Below, in pieces: positions 24,483-34,347 of a stretch of 54,918 nucleotides of DNA. The stretch is from Ga0077555 sp031367895 (lineage in GTDB: Bacteria; Pseudomonadota; Alphaproteobacteria; Rhizobiales; Hyphomicrobiaceae). The notes under the pieces were generated by a model. It was not told the DNA's origin. It saw only the letters and a program-made list of their open reading frames with translations, and did not search any database. Within the stretch, counting starts at the first letter, position 1. Each line of letters starts with the position of its first letter. The stretch is taken from NCBI GenBank assembly GCA_031367895.1, contig JANLQP010000332.1, positions 1-54,918 on the forward strand, read 5' to 3'. The position numbers and the translations under genes were made by a program.

Positions 24483-25010
24483 ATGGCGCGGCAATTGGCA
24501 ATCGACGAGGTCGTCGATTTTCTGGAGTCGTTTCAAGCGCTTGAGGATCCGCGCCAGCGGGGCAAGGTGCTCTACCCTCTCGACGAGGTGCTGCTGCTGG
24601 TCCTCCTGGGCGTGACTGCCGGTTGCTATTGCTGGGTCGAGATTGCCAGGTTCGGCGACAAGAAGACCGAAACTTCTCAACCGGTTTCGCCCGTTCAAGG
24701 ACGGCATACCGTCACACGATCAGCTCGGTGATATTTTTTCAGCTCTGGATGCCGAGCAGTGCCAAAGCTGCTTCATCGCCTGGGTTTCGCGGCTGACAGG
24801 CCTTCCTGAAGGCATCATCGCCATTGACGGCAAGACGCTGCGGCGCTCGTATCGCGAGGGCGGGGCGAAAGCACCAATCCACATGATCTCGGCGTGGAGT
24901 GCGGGGCAGACTTTGGTTCTTGGCCGAATGCAAGTCTCCGGCAAATCCAATGAGATTGCAGCCATTCCTCTTCTACTCGATGCCCTTGCTATTAAAGGAG
25001 CCCCCGCTGC
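24483..25010 (+). mobile_element. Remnant of an ISAs1-family transposase (frameshifted and truncated)
   Basis: The frame from ATG 24483 reads FLESFQALEDPRQRGKVLYP, LDEVLLLVLLGVTAG and WVEIARFGDK, which is the N-terminus of ISAs1 transposases. Around 24660-24670 the similarity jumps to another forward frame: PKLLNRFRPFKDGIPSHDQL, IAIDGKTLRRSYREGG, IHMISAWSAGQTLVLG, and KSNEIAAIPLLLDALAIKGA. The next conserved block (VTIDAMGCQ) is missing, so the catalytic domain is cut after about residue 175 of some 370. No terminal inverted repeat was found by eye. Dead element. Confidence 0.85.
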
Positions 25011-25187
25011 CTGTCGTTGGTCCAGATGCTGGCGGCGATCGCATCGCTCAATGGCATCGGCCACCAAATGGGAAAGTCTGCGCCACACGCTGCTGTACAC
25101 AGCGGCATTTTGGGGGCAGACTATGATCCGCTTGCAGGACCATGAGCCGAGGGCATCGCAAGCTTGGAGACAGCGGAGCATCGCACC

Positions 25188-26042
25188 ATGGTTGGCACGA
25201 GCATCGTGATCAGGTCACTTGGCCCAGTCGCTGCAACGGAGATCACCGGCATTGATCTGGCCCAGACGGTCGACGGACCGACCTTTGCCGCGATCGAGGA
25301 GGCATTCGATCGCAGTGGCGTCATCGTCATCCGGGACCAGAAAATCACACCGGCGCAACAGGTCGCATTCGCCCGGCGGTTCGGCGAGATCGAAGTCAAC
25401 TACAACAGTGGCAAGTACGGCCTCGCCGATACCCCTGAGATATACAAGATCTCCAACATTACGAAGGACGGCAAGCCGGTTGGCTCTCGCCGCGCTGGCG
25501 AGAACTGGCATAGCGACATGATCTATGCTGCACGGCCGCCGCGCGCGACGATGCTGCATGCCGTTGAGGTTCCATCGCTGCATGAACTGACTCTGGGCGA
25601 TACGTCCTTCGCCAACGCCTCGGCGGCCTTCGACGCGCTTCCAGAGACCATGAAGCGGTACGTTAAGGGGATGAAAGGCATATTCGACTTCACCGGTCGC
25701 AAGCGCTCGGAAGCCCCCGACGCGGCGACCGTCAAGCGTTATCCCCCCGTCCAACACCCGATCGTCCGGACGCATCCGCGGACAGGTCGCAAGTGCCTCT
25801 ATGTCAACCGCGACGATTGCACCGGGATTGCCGGTTTGCCCCGCGATGAGGCCGACGCGTTGATCGTCGCGCTGTCGGACCATGTGATCAAGCCCGAGTT
25901 CGTCTACCGCCATCATTGGCGCGAGGGCGATGTCGTGATCTGGGACAACTGCACGGTGCAGCACAAGGCGATCGTCGACTACGACCTGCCGCAGCGCCGC
26001 CTGATGCACCGGTTGACGATCGCCGGCACCGTGCCGGCTTAG
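25188..26042 (+). CDS. TauD/TfdA-family Fe(II)/2-oxoglutarate-dependent dioxygenase
   Basis: A 284-residue non-heme iron oxygenase that hydroxylates small substrates (taurine, sulfonates, phenoxyacids and similar) at the cost of 2-oxoglutarate. The metal triad is visible as H-x-D in GENWHSDMIYAARPP near residue 105 and the distal His in NCTVQHKAIVDYD near 260; Arg in PQRRLMHRLTIAG near 275 would bind 2-oxoglutarate. The N-terminus IRSLGPVAATEITGIDLAQ is typical. The ATG at 25188 follows GGAG; a TTG eight codons earlier is possible. It directly follows the IS remnant, and lies convergent with cysK, which invites but does not prove a role in sulfur use. Confidence 0.9.
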   Translation: MVGTSIVIRSLGPVAATEITGIDLAQTVDGPTFAAIEEAFDRSGVIVIRDQKITPAQQVAFARRFGEIEVNYNSGKYGLADTPEIYKISNITKDGKPVGSRRAGENWHSDMIYAARPPRATMLHAVEVPSLHELTLGDTSFANASAAFDALPETMKRYVKGMKGIFDFTGRKRSEAPDAATVKRYPPVQHPIVRTHPRTGRKCLYVNRDDCTGIAGLPRDEADALIVALSDHVIKPEFVYRHHWREGDVVIWDNCTVQHKAIVDYDLPQRRLMHRLTIAGTVPA

Positions 26043-26050
26043 TGGGAATA

Positions 26051-26120
26051 AAAAGGGACAGTTACCATTTATAGACCGTCGCATGCGGCCTTGGCCGGCG
26101 CGAAATTGGTAACCGTCCCT
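26051..26120. repeat. GGGACAGTTACC inverted repeat between the dioxygenase gene and cysK
   Basis: Left arm 26054-26070 (AGGGACAGTTACCATTT) and right arm 26103-26120 pair with two mismatches around a 32-base spacer. It fills the gap between convergent stops. The core matches the repeat at 27152-27238 on the other side of cysK. Such GGGACAGT-YACC palindromes resemble REP elements mobilised by RAYT transposases; no such transposase is in the window. Confidence 0.75.
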
Positions 26121-26131
26121 AATTGAAACCC

Positions 26132-27130
<999 letters not shown>

Positions 27131-27151
27131 GATGGTGCCTCTCTTTGAGAT

Positions 27152-27238
27152 AAAAATGGGGACAGTCACCAATTTTGCAACTTTGCGCAGTCCGGGGCCG
27201 CATGTGAAAGCTGACAATTGGTGACTGTCCCCATTTTT
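27152..27238. repeat. Perfect 23-bp inverted repeat in the cysK leader
   Basis: Arms 27152-27174 and 27216-27238 are exact reverse complements with the core TGGGGACAGTCACCAATT, separated by 41 bases. A transcript of cysK that starts upstream would carry a very stable hairpin whose foot ends about 20 bases before the ATG. The repeat is related to 26051-26120. Confidence 0.85.
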
Positions 27239-27369
27239 CCCATACCCTTGGCTGCCCGGCCACAGTTCATTCACTGCTTTGTGAAAAACCGCTGGGTAAG
27301 CCTTTCAACGCACTTGCGCCGGAGCTAGTATAACCCGCACGCGGTGCTGCATCTCGACGGAGGTGAAGG

Positions 27370-28509
27370 TTGCTGCCGGTTGACCACTTCAATGCGGACG
27401 AAATATTGGGCGAGCTGCTGCCTTGGGTGCGGCTCGAAAGCCCGACGACGACGCCTGCCGCCGTCAACCGCATGATGGATCTGGCAGCAGCCGACATGAC
27501 GCGGCTTGGCGCCACGCTGGAGCGTGTGCCAGGCACGCTCGGATTCGCCGACATGCTGGTTGCCCGTTTCCCGGGCCGCGACCCGGCCGCCGGCGCCGGT
27601 ACCCTGCTGCTCTCGCATCTCGATACCGTGCATCTCGTCGGCACGCTCGCTGGCCGCCTGCCTTTGCGGCGCGACGGCGACCGCTATTTCGGGCCCGGGA
27701 TCTACGACATGAAGGGCGGCGTCCGGATCGCGATCCACGCCTTGCGCACCCTGAAGGCTGCCGGCGCGTGGCCGCACGCACCATTGACCTTCATGTTCGT
27801 GCCCGACGAAGAGGTCGGCAGCCCGTCATCGCGCGAGCTGATCGAGGCGGAGGCGCGCCGTCATGCCCGTGTGCTCGTCACCGAGCCCTGCAAGAACGGC
27901 GCGGTCGTCACCGGGCGGCACGCGTTTCAACGGTTCAACATTACCGTCCAAGGCCGCCCCGCGCACGCCGGCGCCAACAACGCCGCCGGCCGCAGCGCCA
28001 TCCGCGCCATGGCCGGCCTCGTGCAACGCATCGAGGCGATGACCGATTTCGAGCGCGGAATGACCTTCAGCGTCGGCAAGATCGACGGCGGCACCTTCGT
28101 CAACGTCATGCCGATCGAGTGTCGCGCCGAGGTGCTGACGGTGGCGCCGACGCAGGCAATCTTCGAGGAAGTGGGCGAGCGCCTGCGCGGCCTCGAAAGC
28201 GAGAACGACGGCGTCCGCGTGACAGTGGAGCGTGGCCCCCTGCGCCCGCTCTGGCCGCCGCATCGGGCGACGATGGCACTCTACGAGAAGGCGCACACGA
28301 TCGCCGCCGAGATCGGGTTTGAACTCCGGCACGGCTCGTTCGGCGGTGGCAGCGACGGTAATTTCACCGGCGCTCTCGGCGTCGCCACGCTCGACGGCCT
28401 CGGCGTCGACGGCGCCGGCGCACATACGTTCGAGGAGCATCTGCTGGTCTCGTCGCTGTTGCCGCGCTGCCGGCTGATGGCGGAGTTGCTGCGCACGCTC
28501 GACGCCTGA
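27370..28509 (+). CDS. M20-family metallopeptidase (glutamate carboxypeptidase / ArgE-like)
   Basis: A 379-residue zinc-dependent amidohydrolase. Metal ligands are visible as LLLSHLDTVH near residue 80, GIYDMKGGVRIAIHAL near 117, FVPDEEVGS near 145 with the catalytic Glu pair, VTEPCK near 172, and the C-terminal His in AHTFEEHLLVSSL near 355. The dimerisation domain begins VQGRPAHAGANNAAGRSAI near 195. The start is a TTG at 27370, chosen because GGAGGTGAAGG lies directly before it and no ATG fits. It may release glutamate or other residues from peptides or acylated amino acids. Single gene. Confidence 0.9.
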   Translation: MLPVDHFNADEILGELLPWVRLESPTTTPAAVNRMMDLAAADMTRLGATLERVPGTLGFADMLVARFPGRDPAAGAGTLLLSHLDTVHLVGTLAGRLPLRRDGDRYFGPGIYDMKGGVRIAIHALRTLKAAGAWPHAPLTFMFVPDEEVGSPSSRELIEAEARRHARVLVTEPCKNGAVVTGRHAFQRFNITVQGRPAHAGANNAAGRSAIRAMAGLVQRIEAMTDFERGMTFSVGKIDGGTFVNVMPIECRAEVLTVAPTQAIFEEVGERLRGLESENDGVRVTVERGPLRPLWPPHRATMALYEKAHTIAAEIGFELRHGSFGGGSDGNFTGALGVATLDGLGVDGAGAHTFEEHLLVSSLLPRCRLMAELLRTLDA

Positions 28510-28644
28510 GGCGTGGCCGAAGCCCGTCCGTGACGCTCAGTGACGCTCAGCCCGTTGCTGTCAGCCCGTCGCTTGCAAGCCACCTGACCGTTGTTTACGA
28601 TTGAGCAGAGCGAATATACCGGCACTGGATAGGGAACAGCGACG

Positions 28645-29256
28645 ATGAAGATCATCGAGACAAAGGCCGCACCGAACCCGCGGCGGGTGCGCATCTTCCT
28701 CGCCGAGAAAGGCATCAGCGTTCCGTACGAAGAGGTCGACCTGATGCAAGGCGCCCTCAAGACGCCGGAGTTCACCAAGCTCAACAGCGCGCAACGCGTG
28801 CCGGTGCTCGTCCTCGACGACGGCAGCGCGATTGCCGAGACGGTGGCCATCTGCCGCTACTTCGAGGAAACCCAGCCGAAGCCTGAACTGTTCGGCGAAG
28901 GCGCGAAGGGCCGCGCTATCGTCGAAATGTGGCAACGGCGCATGGAACTCGGGCTCTTCACGTTCGTTTCACAGGCGTTCCGGCATACCCACCCGGCAAT
29001 GGCGCACCTCGAAGTGCCGCAGGTGAAGGACTGGGGCGAGGCATGCAAGGGTCGCGCACTCGAGGCGCTCAAAGGGCTCGATGCGCAGCTCGCTTCAGCC
29101 AAATTTGTCGCCGGCGACGCTTACAGCATCGCCGACATCACGACGCTGGTCGCGATCGACTTCATGCGTCCGGCGCGCATCCAGCGTCCGCCCGAGCTGA
29201 AACACATCGAGCGCTGGTACAATGAGATTTCGGCACGGCCGAGCGCGAAAGCTTGA
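28645..29256 (+). CDS. Glutathione S-transferase family protein
   Basis: A 203-residue cytoplasmic GST. The thioredoxin-like domain has APNPRRVRIFLAEKGI at the N-terminus, then NSAQRVPVLVLDDGSAIAET, in which the V-P cis-Pro and the E-T pair contact glutathione. The helical domain follows with DAYSIADITTLVAIDF, the N-capping box of GSTs. Size is standard. It precedes the MBL hydrolase gene by 31 bases on the same strand, so the two, and the following UDG-like gene, may form one transcript. Confidence 0.92.
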   Translation: MKIIETKAAPNPRRVRIFLAEKGISVPYEEVDLMQGALKTPEFTKLNSAQRVPVLVLDDGSAIAETVAICRYFEETQPKPELFGEGAKGRAIVEMWQRRMELGLFTFVSQAFRHTHPAMAHLEVPQVKDWGEACKGRALEALKGLDAQLASAKFVAGDAYSIADITTLVAIDFMRPARIQRPPELKHIERWYNEISARPSAKA

Positions 29257-29287
29257 GCGCCGCACGCCACCAACGAGGAGCCGCACG

Positions 29288-30034
29288 ATGAAACTCACTG
29301 TTGTCGGCTGCGGCGATGCCTTCGGCTCCGGCGGACGGCTGCAGACCTGTTACCACGTCGATCACGAGGGCCATCAGTTCCTGATCGACTGCGGCGCAAC
29401 GGCGCTGATCGGCCTCAACCGGCAAGGGCTCGATCCGAACGAGGTGGCGACGGTGTTCGTATCGCATCTGCACGGCGACCACTTCAGCGGGCTCGTCTGG
29501 TGGATGCTGCACGCGCAGCACGTCGGCAAGCGCAAGACGCCGTTGAACGTGGTCGGCCCGGCCGGGGTGGAGGCGCGGTTCATGGCGGCGGCCGAAATCC
29601 TGTTTCCGGGCTCGACCAAGGTCCCGCGCAAGTTCGAAATGACGTTCCGCGAGCTGATAACTGAAGCGCCGCTGACCGAGGGGCCGGTGACGGTGACGCC
29701 CTACGTGGTCAGCCATCCCTCCGGCTCGACATCCTACGCGCTACGCTTCTCGCTCGGAAAAAAGACGCTGAGTTTCACTGGCGACACCGAGTGGGTGGAA
29801 ACGCTGGTGCCGGCGGGCGAGGGCGCCGATCTCTACATCATGGAATGCTACGCGCCGGACGGACCAACGCGCTACCACATGAACTGGAAGACGATCACAG
29901 AGAACCTGCCGCGGATCGGCGCCCGTCGCATCCTGCTCACGCACATGAGCGGTCCGATGCTGGCGCAAGTCGAAACGTTGGCCGCACGGCCCGATGTCAT
30001 CATCGCCGAGGACGGCCTTGTCCTGCGCATCTGA
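29288..30034 (+). CDS. Metallo-beta-lactamase-fold hydrolase, RNase Z-like
   Basis: A 248-residue hydrolase. The zinc motif is SHLHGDHFSGLVWW near residue 62, FTGDTEW near 163 supplies the bridging Asp, and a distal His lies in ILLTHMSGPM near 222. The N-terminus LTVVGCGDAFGSGGRLQTCY is that of RNase Z/ElaC-related and phosphodiesterase proteins, but the protein lacks the long flexible arm of true tRNase Z, so it is more likely a small-molecule hydrolase. ATG 29288 stands behind GAGGAG. It overlaps the next gene by about 17 bases. Confidence 0.88.
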   Translation: MKLTVVGCGDAFGSGGRLQTCYHVDHEGHQFLIDCGATALIGLNRQGLDPNEVATVFVSHLHGDHFSGLVWWMLHAQHVGKRKTPLNVVGPAGVEARFMAAAEILFPGSTKVPRKFEMTFRELITEAPLTEGPVTVTPYVVSHPSGSTSYALRFSLGKKTLSFTGDTEWVETLVPAGEGADLYIMECYAPDGPTRYHMNWKTITENLPRIGARRILLTHMSGPMLAQVETLAARPDVIIAEDGLVLRI

Positions 30035-30662
30035 ACTGACCGAGGACATCGCACGCGTCGCGACCGAGATCCGCGCGTGCCGCATCTGCGTCGTGTCGCC
30101 CAAAGGTAAGCCGCTGCGGCATGAACCGCGGCCCGTGCTGCGCCTGAGTTCCACCGCGCGCCTCGCTATCGCTGGGCAGGCGCCCGGCATCCGCGTGCAC
30201 AAATCGGGCGTGCCGTTCACCGACCCTTCCGGCGTGCGTCTGCGCGACTGGATGGGCATCACCGACGACGAGTTCTACGACGTCGCGCGTGTCGCGATCA
30301 TTCCGATGGGCTTCTGTTTCCCGGGTCTCGATGCCAACGGCGGCGACTTGCCCCCGCGATCCGAGTGTGCGCCGGCGTGGCGGCATCGCGTGTTCGCCGC
30401 CATGCCGCAGATCGAGCTGGTGCTGGCGGTCGGCCAATACGCGCACTGGTGGCATTTGCGTGGGGCCCGTCAGCCGGTGACGGAAACCGTGCGCCGGTTC
30501 GCCGCGATACTCAGTGCGCCACCGGAGCCCGGACGCCTGCGTTGCCTGCCGCTGCCGCATCCCTCCTGGCGCAACAGCGGCTGGCTCAAGGCCAATCCCT
30601 GGTTCGAGGCCGAGGTGCTGCCACGCTTGCGCGCAGAGGTGCGCCGGCTGATCGGCTCGTAG
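30018..30662 (+). CDS. Uracil-DNA-glycosylase-superfamily protein
   Basis: A protein of about 214 residues of the UDG superfamily. CRICVV resembles the first Cys pair region; LAIAGQAPGIRVHKSGVPFT is motif 1 with the GxxPG turn; DWMGI and IIPMGFCFPG form the mid region; and LPLPHPSWRNSGWLKANPWF is the conserved HPS...N motif. These proteins excise uracil or are relatives of unknown function. The start is uncertain: TTG 30018 has GAGGA 5 bases upstream, while ATG 29994 lacks a ribosome site and would overlap the previous gene by 41 bases. Confidence 0.82.
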   Translation: MSCASELTEDIARVATEIRACRICVVSPKGKPLRHEPRPVLRLSSTARLAIAGQAPGIRVHKSGVPFTDPSGVRLRDWMGITDDEFYDVARVAIIPMGFCFPGLDANGGDLPPRSECAPAWRHRVFAAMPQIELVLAVGQYAHWWHLRGARQPVTETVRRFAAILSAPPEPGRLRCLPLPHPSWRNSGWLKANPWFEAEVLPRLRAEVRRLIGS

Positions 30663-30685
30663 AGTCTGTGGGCTACTCGGCTGGC

Positions 30686-31204
30686 TCAAGCCGCCGCAGC
30701 CGTCGGCGCCGGTTGTGCGACCACCGGCTCGCAGCCGCAATCGAGCGCACTCGCGAGGGCGCCGAGCCAATGCTTGCGGTCGGCCTGCGCCTCGAGTTCG
30801 TCACGCAGGAAATCGAGATCGAAGCCCGCCGCCGTCAACCGCTCCAGCACGCAATCGACGGGTTGCATACGCGCGCTCGCTGCCGCCCAGACAATCGCCG
30901 AGCGGACGCCCGACTTGCAGTGCGCCAGGATCGGTCCCTCGAGCCGGCGCACGGCTTGGCCCATGTTCTCGACGACCGGGTCGGTAAACAGATCGAGCTT
31001 CGAGGACGGCACATGCGCAAACTTGAGACCGGCGCGCCACGACAGCACAGCCTCATCACGGGCTTTGAGCTGGCCCGCTTCCTCGTCATCCGGCAGGTTC
31101 GACAGGATCGCCTTGAAGCCGAGACGTGCAGCTTCCGCGAAATCGTCCGGCGCCAGCGCGGTGGTGACCGCGAATTCCGGTGTGATGTAGATGATCTTTT
31201 CCAT
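30686..31204 (-). CDS. TIGR01244 / DUF442-family protein phosphatase-like protein
   Basis: A 172-residue dual-specificity-phosphatase-like protein. ILAHCKSGVRSAIVWAAA near residue 95 is the C-x5-R P-loop; SNLPDDEEAGQ near 35 is the conserved acidic motif of this family, which is found alone or fused to MBL hydrolases (Blh) in sulfide metabolism. ATG 31202-31204 (MEKIIYITPEF) is chosen on family start; the longer frame upstream has no similarity. It is divergent from the Lrp-type regulator gene across 190 bases. A link to sulfide or persulfide handling is suggested by relatives only. Confidence 0.85.
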   Translation of the reverse strand: MEKIIYITPEFAVTTALAPDDFAEAARLGFKAILSNLPDDEEAGQLKARDEAVLSWRAGLKFAHVPSSKLDLFTDPVVENMGQAVRRLEGPILAHCKSGVRSAIVWAAASARMQPVDCVLERLTAAGFDLDFLRDELEAQADRKHWLGALASALDCGCEPVVAQPAPTAAAA

Positions 31205-31398
31205 GTCCAAAGGCCCTGCAAGTTCGCCGCCAGTATCTGCCAACCGCCGGAATGTGATCGCATGGCCCCCAAACTGCAAGCGCGGACACAGCAAACAAGA
31301 GAAAAAAATACCATTTTCCCGCTTGACGCGGCCTGGTGAGAAGAATTTCATGGCGTCGAAGGCGAAATTGAGGAAATTGTTTTCGTCCAGGGATGCCC

Positions 31399-31875
31399 AT
31401 GCTCGACGATATGGACCTCAAGATTCTGACATTGCTGCAGAATGACGCGACGATGTCGGTCACCGACGTCGGCAAGGAGGTCGGGCTGTCCACCACGCCC
31501 TGTTGGCGGCGCATCCAGAAGTTGGAGGAAGCGGGCGTCATCCAGAGGCGCGTTGCGATCCTCGATCCGCGAAAGATCAATGCCGCGGTCACCGTTTTCG
31601 TTTCGATCAAGACGGACCAGCACAGTCTGGCCTGGCTGGAGAAGTTCCATTCGGCCGTCCAGGATCTGCCCGAGGTCGTCGAGTTCTACCGCATGTCCGG
31701 CGAGGTCGATTACCTCATGCGCGTGGTCGTACCCGACATCGCCGCCTACGACAGATTCTATAAGAAGCTCATTTCGCGCGTCGAGATCTCGAAGGTGTCG
31801 TCCGCCTTCGCCATGGAGCAGATCAAGAACACCACGGCGCTGCCGCTCGACTTCGCGCTGAAGAAGCCGGAATGA
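31399..31875 (+). CDS. Lrp/AsnC-family transcriptional regulator
   Basis: A 158-residue DNA-binding regulator that responds to amino acids. The helix-turn-helix is visible in DLKILTLLQNDATMSVTDVG to LSTTPCWRRIQKLEEAGVIQ (residues 4-47), and the RAM ligand-binding domain in FVSIKTDQHSLAWLEKF and EVVEFYRMSGEVDYLMRVVV. ATG 31399 is preferred because CAGGGA lies 5 bases upstream; the ATG at 31393 would sit in that site. Its stop overlaps the next start as ATGA, so it is coupled to a GNAT acetyltransferase, which may be its functional partner. The DUF442 phosphatase gene is divergent and may also be regulated by it. Confidence 0.92.
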   Translation: MLDDMDLKILTLLQNDATMSVTDVGKEVGLSTTPCWRRIQKLEEAGVIQRRVAILDPRKINAAVTVFVSIKTDQHSLAWLEKFHSAVQDLPEVVEFYRMSGEVDYLMRVVVPDIAAYDRFYKKLISRVEISKVSSAFAMEQIKNTTALPLDFALKKPE

Positions 31876-32642
31876 GCACGACACCACGCGCTGCTGGTAA
31901 TGATCCCACAGCCGCGATCCGCGGCCTCGAAGAGCGCGCCTTCAATGCGTGGCCAGCGCTGGAGACGGTGCTTGCGGACGGCTGGGTGCTGCGCTTCGCC
32001 AATGGCTACACCAAGCGCGCCAATTCGGTAAATGCGCTAACGCCTGCCGTGCCGGTCGAGGTTGCGATCCCGACGTTCGCGCCCGTTTACGCACGCCGAG
32101 GCCTGCCGCTGATTTTCCGCCTCTCCCCGCTGGCCGGACCCAATGCCGACCCGGCACTCGCGGCCAAGGGTTTCCGGCGTGCCGACGATACGATCGTGAT
32201 GACGGCGCCGATCGATGCAAGCATCGATCTCGATGCCGACATGCTGATCGAGGGCCAGCCGAGCCCGGCCTGGCTCGACGGCTTCTCCGATGCCAACCGC
32301 GTGCCGCAAGCGCATCAGGCGACGCACGACCGCATGCTCTCCGCGATCCGGTTTCCCGTTGCGTTTGCGTCGCTGCACTCAGACGGGAAACCGATCGCCT
32401 GGGGCATCGCCGTCGCGGAGCGCGGCATGGTCGGCCTGTTCGATATCGTGACGCTTCCCGGCGCCCGCCGGCAAGGCGCGGGCCGACGCCTCGTGCAATC
32501 GCTCCTCGCGTGGGGATGCTCGCAAAGCGCGACGCAGAGCTACCTGCAGGTCGTCGCCAGCAATGCACCCGCCATCGCGCTCTACCGCCAACTGGGCTTC
32601 AGCGAGGCTTACCGCTACCACTATCGAATTGCACCCTTCTGA
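31872..32642 (+). CDS. GNAT-family N-acetyltransferase
   Basis: A 256-residue acetyltransferase. The acetyl-CoA-binding motif is in VTLPGARRQGAGRRLVQSLL (Q/R-x-x-G-x-G/A) near residue 200, followed by SYLQVVASNAPAIALYRQLG, the C-terminal GNAT signature. The first 110 residues (EERAFNAWPALETVLADGWV, FANGYTKRANSVN) form an extra N-terminal domain seen in a subgroup of alphaproteobacterial GNATs. Translation is coupled to the upstream Lrp-type gene by ATGA. Substrate unknown. Confidence 0.9.
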   Translation: MSTTPRAAGNDPTAAIRGLEERAFNAWPALETVLADGWVLRFANGYTKRANSVNALTPAVPVEVAIPTFAPVYARRGLPLIFRLSPLAGPNADPALAAKGFRRADDTIVMTAPIDASIDLDADMLIEGQPSPAWLDGFSDANRVPQAHQATHDRMLSAIRFPVAFASLHSDGKPIAWGIAVAERGMVGLFDIVTLPGARRQGAGRRLVQSLLAWGCSQSATQSYLQVVASNAPAIALYRQLGFSEAYRYHYRIAPF

Positions 32643-32726
32643 CAATCGTACGTCACCGTCTTTACCGCGGCGACCCGCGGCCTTATTCTCGTGGTCTGTC
32701 ATGGGCACACACGGGAGCACAACGTC

Positions 32727-33305
32727 ATGAGTATCGCCGACCCCAACAAGACCATTCTCACGGGCGAAAACCCTTTCATCCGGATGAGCCGCAACGACGG
32801 CGATCCCAACTCCACCGACGCCAGCTATTGGCGGATCATCTTTTCACCAGCAGGCCCGGGCCACGTGCTCTACATGAAGAGTGAACTGACCGAAAACCGC
32901 TGGCGCATCTACTCCGACAACATCGCGATGGCGCGCTGGCTGCAGACGACCGTGCAGGGCATGCTGAACCCGGAGCTGTCGGATACCTCGATCCCCTGCG
33001 CCGACGCCGAGTTCTCGAAGTGCGGCGACATGCGCTACTTCTGGACTGAGCGCATCAAGGCCCACGGCGAGGACATCGCCATGACCTGGTACGACATCGG
33101 CGAGCCCTTGATGATTCACTCGCAGCCAAACCAACTGCCCGGCCGCCGCTACGGCGTAAACACCGTACTCATTCCGGCGTTGACCACAAGGCTGACGCGC
33201 AACGGCGTCGAGGCGCAGGGCCGCTCCTGGCCGCGCCAGCGCGAAGGCCGTCCATTCAGCACGTCGGCACTCGCCTTCTCGGAAAGCTGGACCGACGCGC
33301 GCTAA
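32727..33305 (+). CDS. Conserved-looking protein of unknown function
   Basis: A 192-residue soluble protein, MSIADPNKTILTGENPF to SESWTDAR, which I do not recognise by domain. It lacks signal and membrane segments and is rich in Trp and Tyr (SYWRIIFS, YFWTERI, MTWYDIGEP), suggesting a compact beta-rich fold. ATG 32727 is preceded by GGGAG at a long distance; a longer frame from 32691 is possible. Single gene, convergent with the dehydrogenase. Confidence 0.7.
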   Translation: MSIADPNKTILTGENPFIRMSRNDGDPNSTDASYWRIIFSPAGPGHVLYMKSELTENRWRIYSDNIAMARWLQTTVQGMLNPELSDTSIPCADAEFSKCGDMRYFWTERIKAHGEDIAMTWYDIGEPLMIHSQPNQLPGRRYGVNTVLIPALTTRLTRNGVEAQGRSWPRQREGRPFSTSALAFSESWTDAR

Positions 33306-33346
33306 TCGATACGCCTCCTGCCGCCCATGGCAGGAGCCGTGCCGGA

Positions 33347-34240
33347 TCACGCCTTCTTGTCGGCGGATTGGTTGTTGAGGCGCGCAAGCAGGCTGCAGGT
33401 GTCCCAACGGCCGCCGCCCAGACGCTGAACCTCGGAATAGAACTGGTCGATCAGGGCCGCGGCCGGCAGATGTGCGCCGTTCTTCCTCGCTTCCTCGATC
33501 GAGATCGAGAGGTCCTTGCGCATCCAGTTCACCGCGAAGCCGAAGTCGTACTTGCCCTCGGCCATCGCCTTCCAGCGGTTCTCCATCTGCCAGGAGCCCG
33601 CGGCACCCTTGGAAATCGTCTCGATCACCATCGGGATATCGAGGCCAGCTTTCTGGGCGAAATGCATACCCTCGGCCAGACCCTGCACCAGGCCGGCGAT
33701 GCAGATCTGATTGACCATCTTGGTGAGCTGGCCGGAGCCCGCTTCGCCGATCAGGTTCACGGCGCGCGCGAAGGGCGTGATGATCGGCTTGGCGCGCTCG
33801 AACACGTCCTTGTCGCCGCCGCACATGACGGTAAGCACGCCGTTCTGCGCGCCAGCCTGGCCGCCCGAAACCGGCGCATCGATGAAACCGAAGCCCTTGG
33901 CCTTGGCGGCTGAGTAAAGCTCGCGCGCGATGTTGGCCGACGCCGTGGTGTTGTCGATGAAAACAGCGCCCTTGGCCACCGTCTCGAACGCGCCGTTCTT
34001 GGCCAACGTGACCGAGCGCAGGTCGTCGTCGTTGCCGACGCAGCAGAAAACGAATTCCGCGCCCTTTGCCGCTTCGGCGGGCGTCACAACTGCGCGGCCG
34101 CCACCGTACTCCTTGACCCAGGCTGCGGACTTGGCGGCCGTGCGATTGTAGACGGTGAGATCGTGGCCGCCTTTTTTCAGCAGGTGCCCCGCCATCGGGT
34201 AGCCCATGACGCCCAAACCGATAAACGCAACCTTAGCCAT
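33347..34240 (-). CDS. 3-hydroxyisobutyrate dehydrogenase-family NAD(P)-dependent oxidoreductase
   Basis: A 297-residue beta-hydroxyacid dehydrogenase. The cofactor motif VAFIGLGVMGYPMAGHL is at the start, FIDAPVSGGQAGAQNG near residue 118 is the substrate loop, and the catalytic Lys lies in GSGQLTKMVNQ near 170. RKDLSISIEEARKNG near 243 closes the second domain. The family includes 3-hydroxyisobutyrate dehydrogenase, tartronate semialdehyde reductase and succinic semialdehyde reductases; sequence by eye does not separate them. Single gene. Confidence 0.9.
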   Translation of the reverse strand: MAKVAFIGLGVMGYPMAGHLLKKGGHDLTVYNRTAAKSAAWVKEYGGGRAVVTPAEAAKGAEFVFCCVGNDDDLRSVTLAKNGAFETVAKGAVFIDNTTASANIARELYSAAKAKGFGFIDAPVSGGQAGAQNGVLTVMCGGDKDVFERAKPIITPFARAVNLIGEAGSGQLTKMVNQICIAGLVQGLAEGMHFAQKAGLDIPMVIETISKGAAGSWQMENRWKAMAEGKYDFGFAVNWMRKDLSISIEEARKNGAHLPAAALIDQFYSEVQRLGGGRWDTCSLLARLNNQSADKKA

Positions 34241-34347
34241 CGCTCGTCTCCGCTCATGATGAAAGCCGTGCAGGCGTTTTATCGGATGGTCGGCTGGTTG
34301 TCAGTCGGGATGAGCATTCGACACCCGACGCACTGCCACGACGCGCC

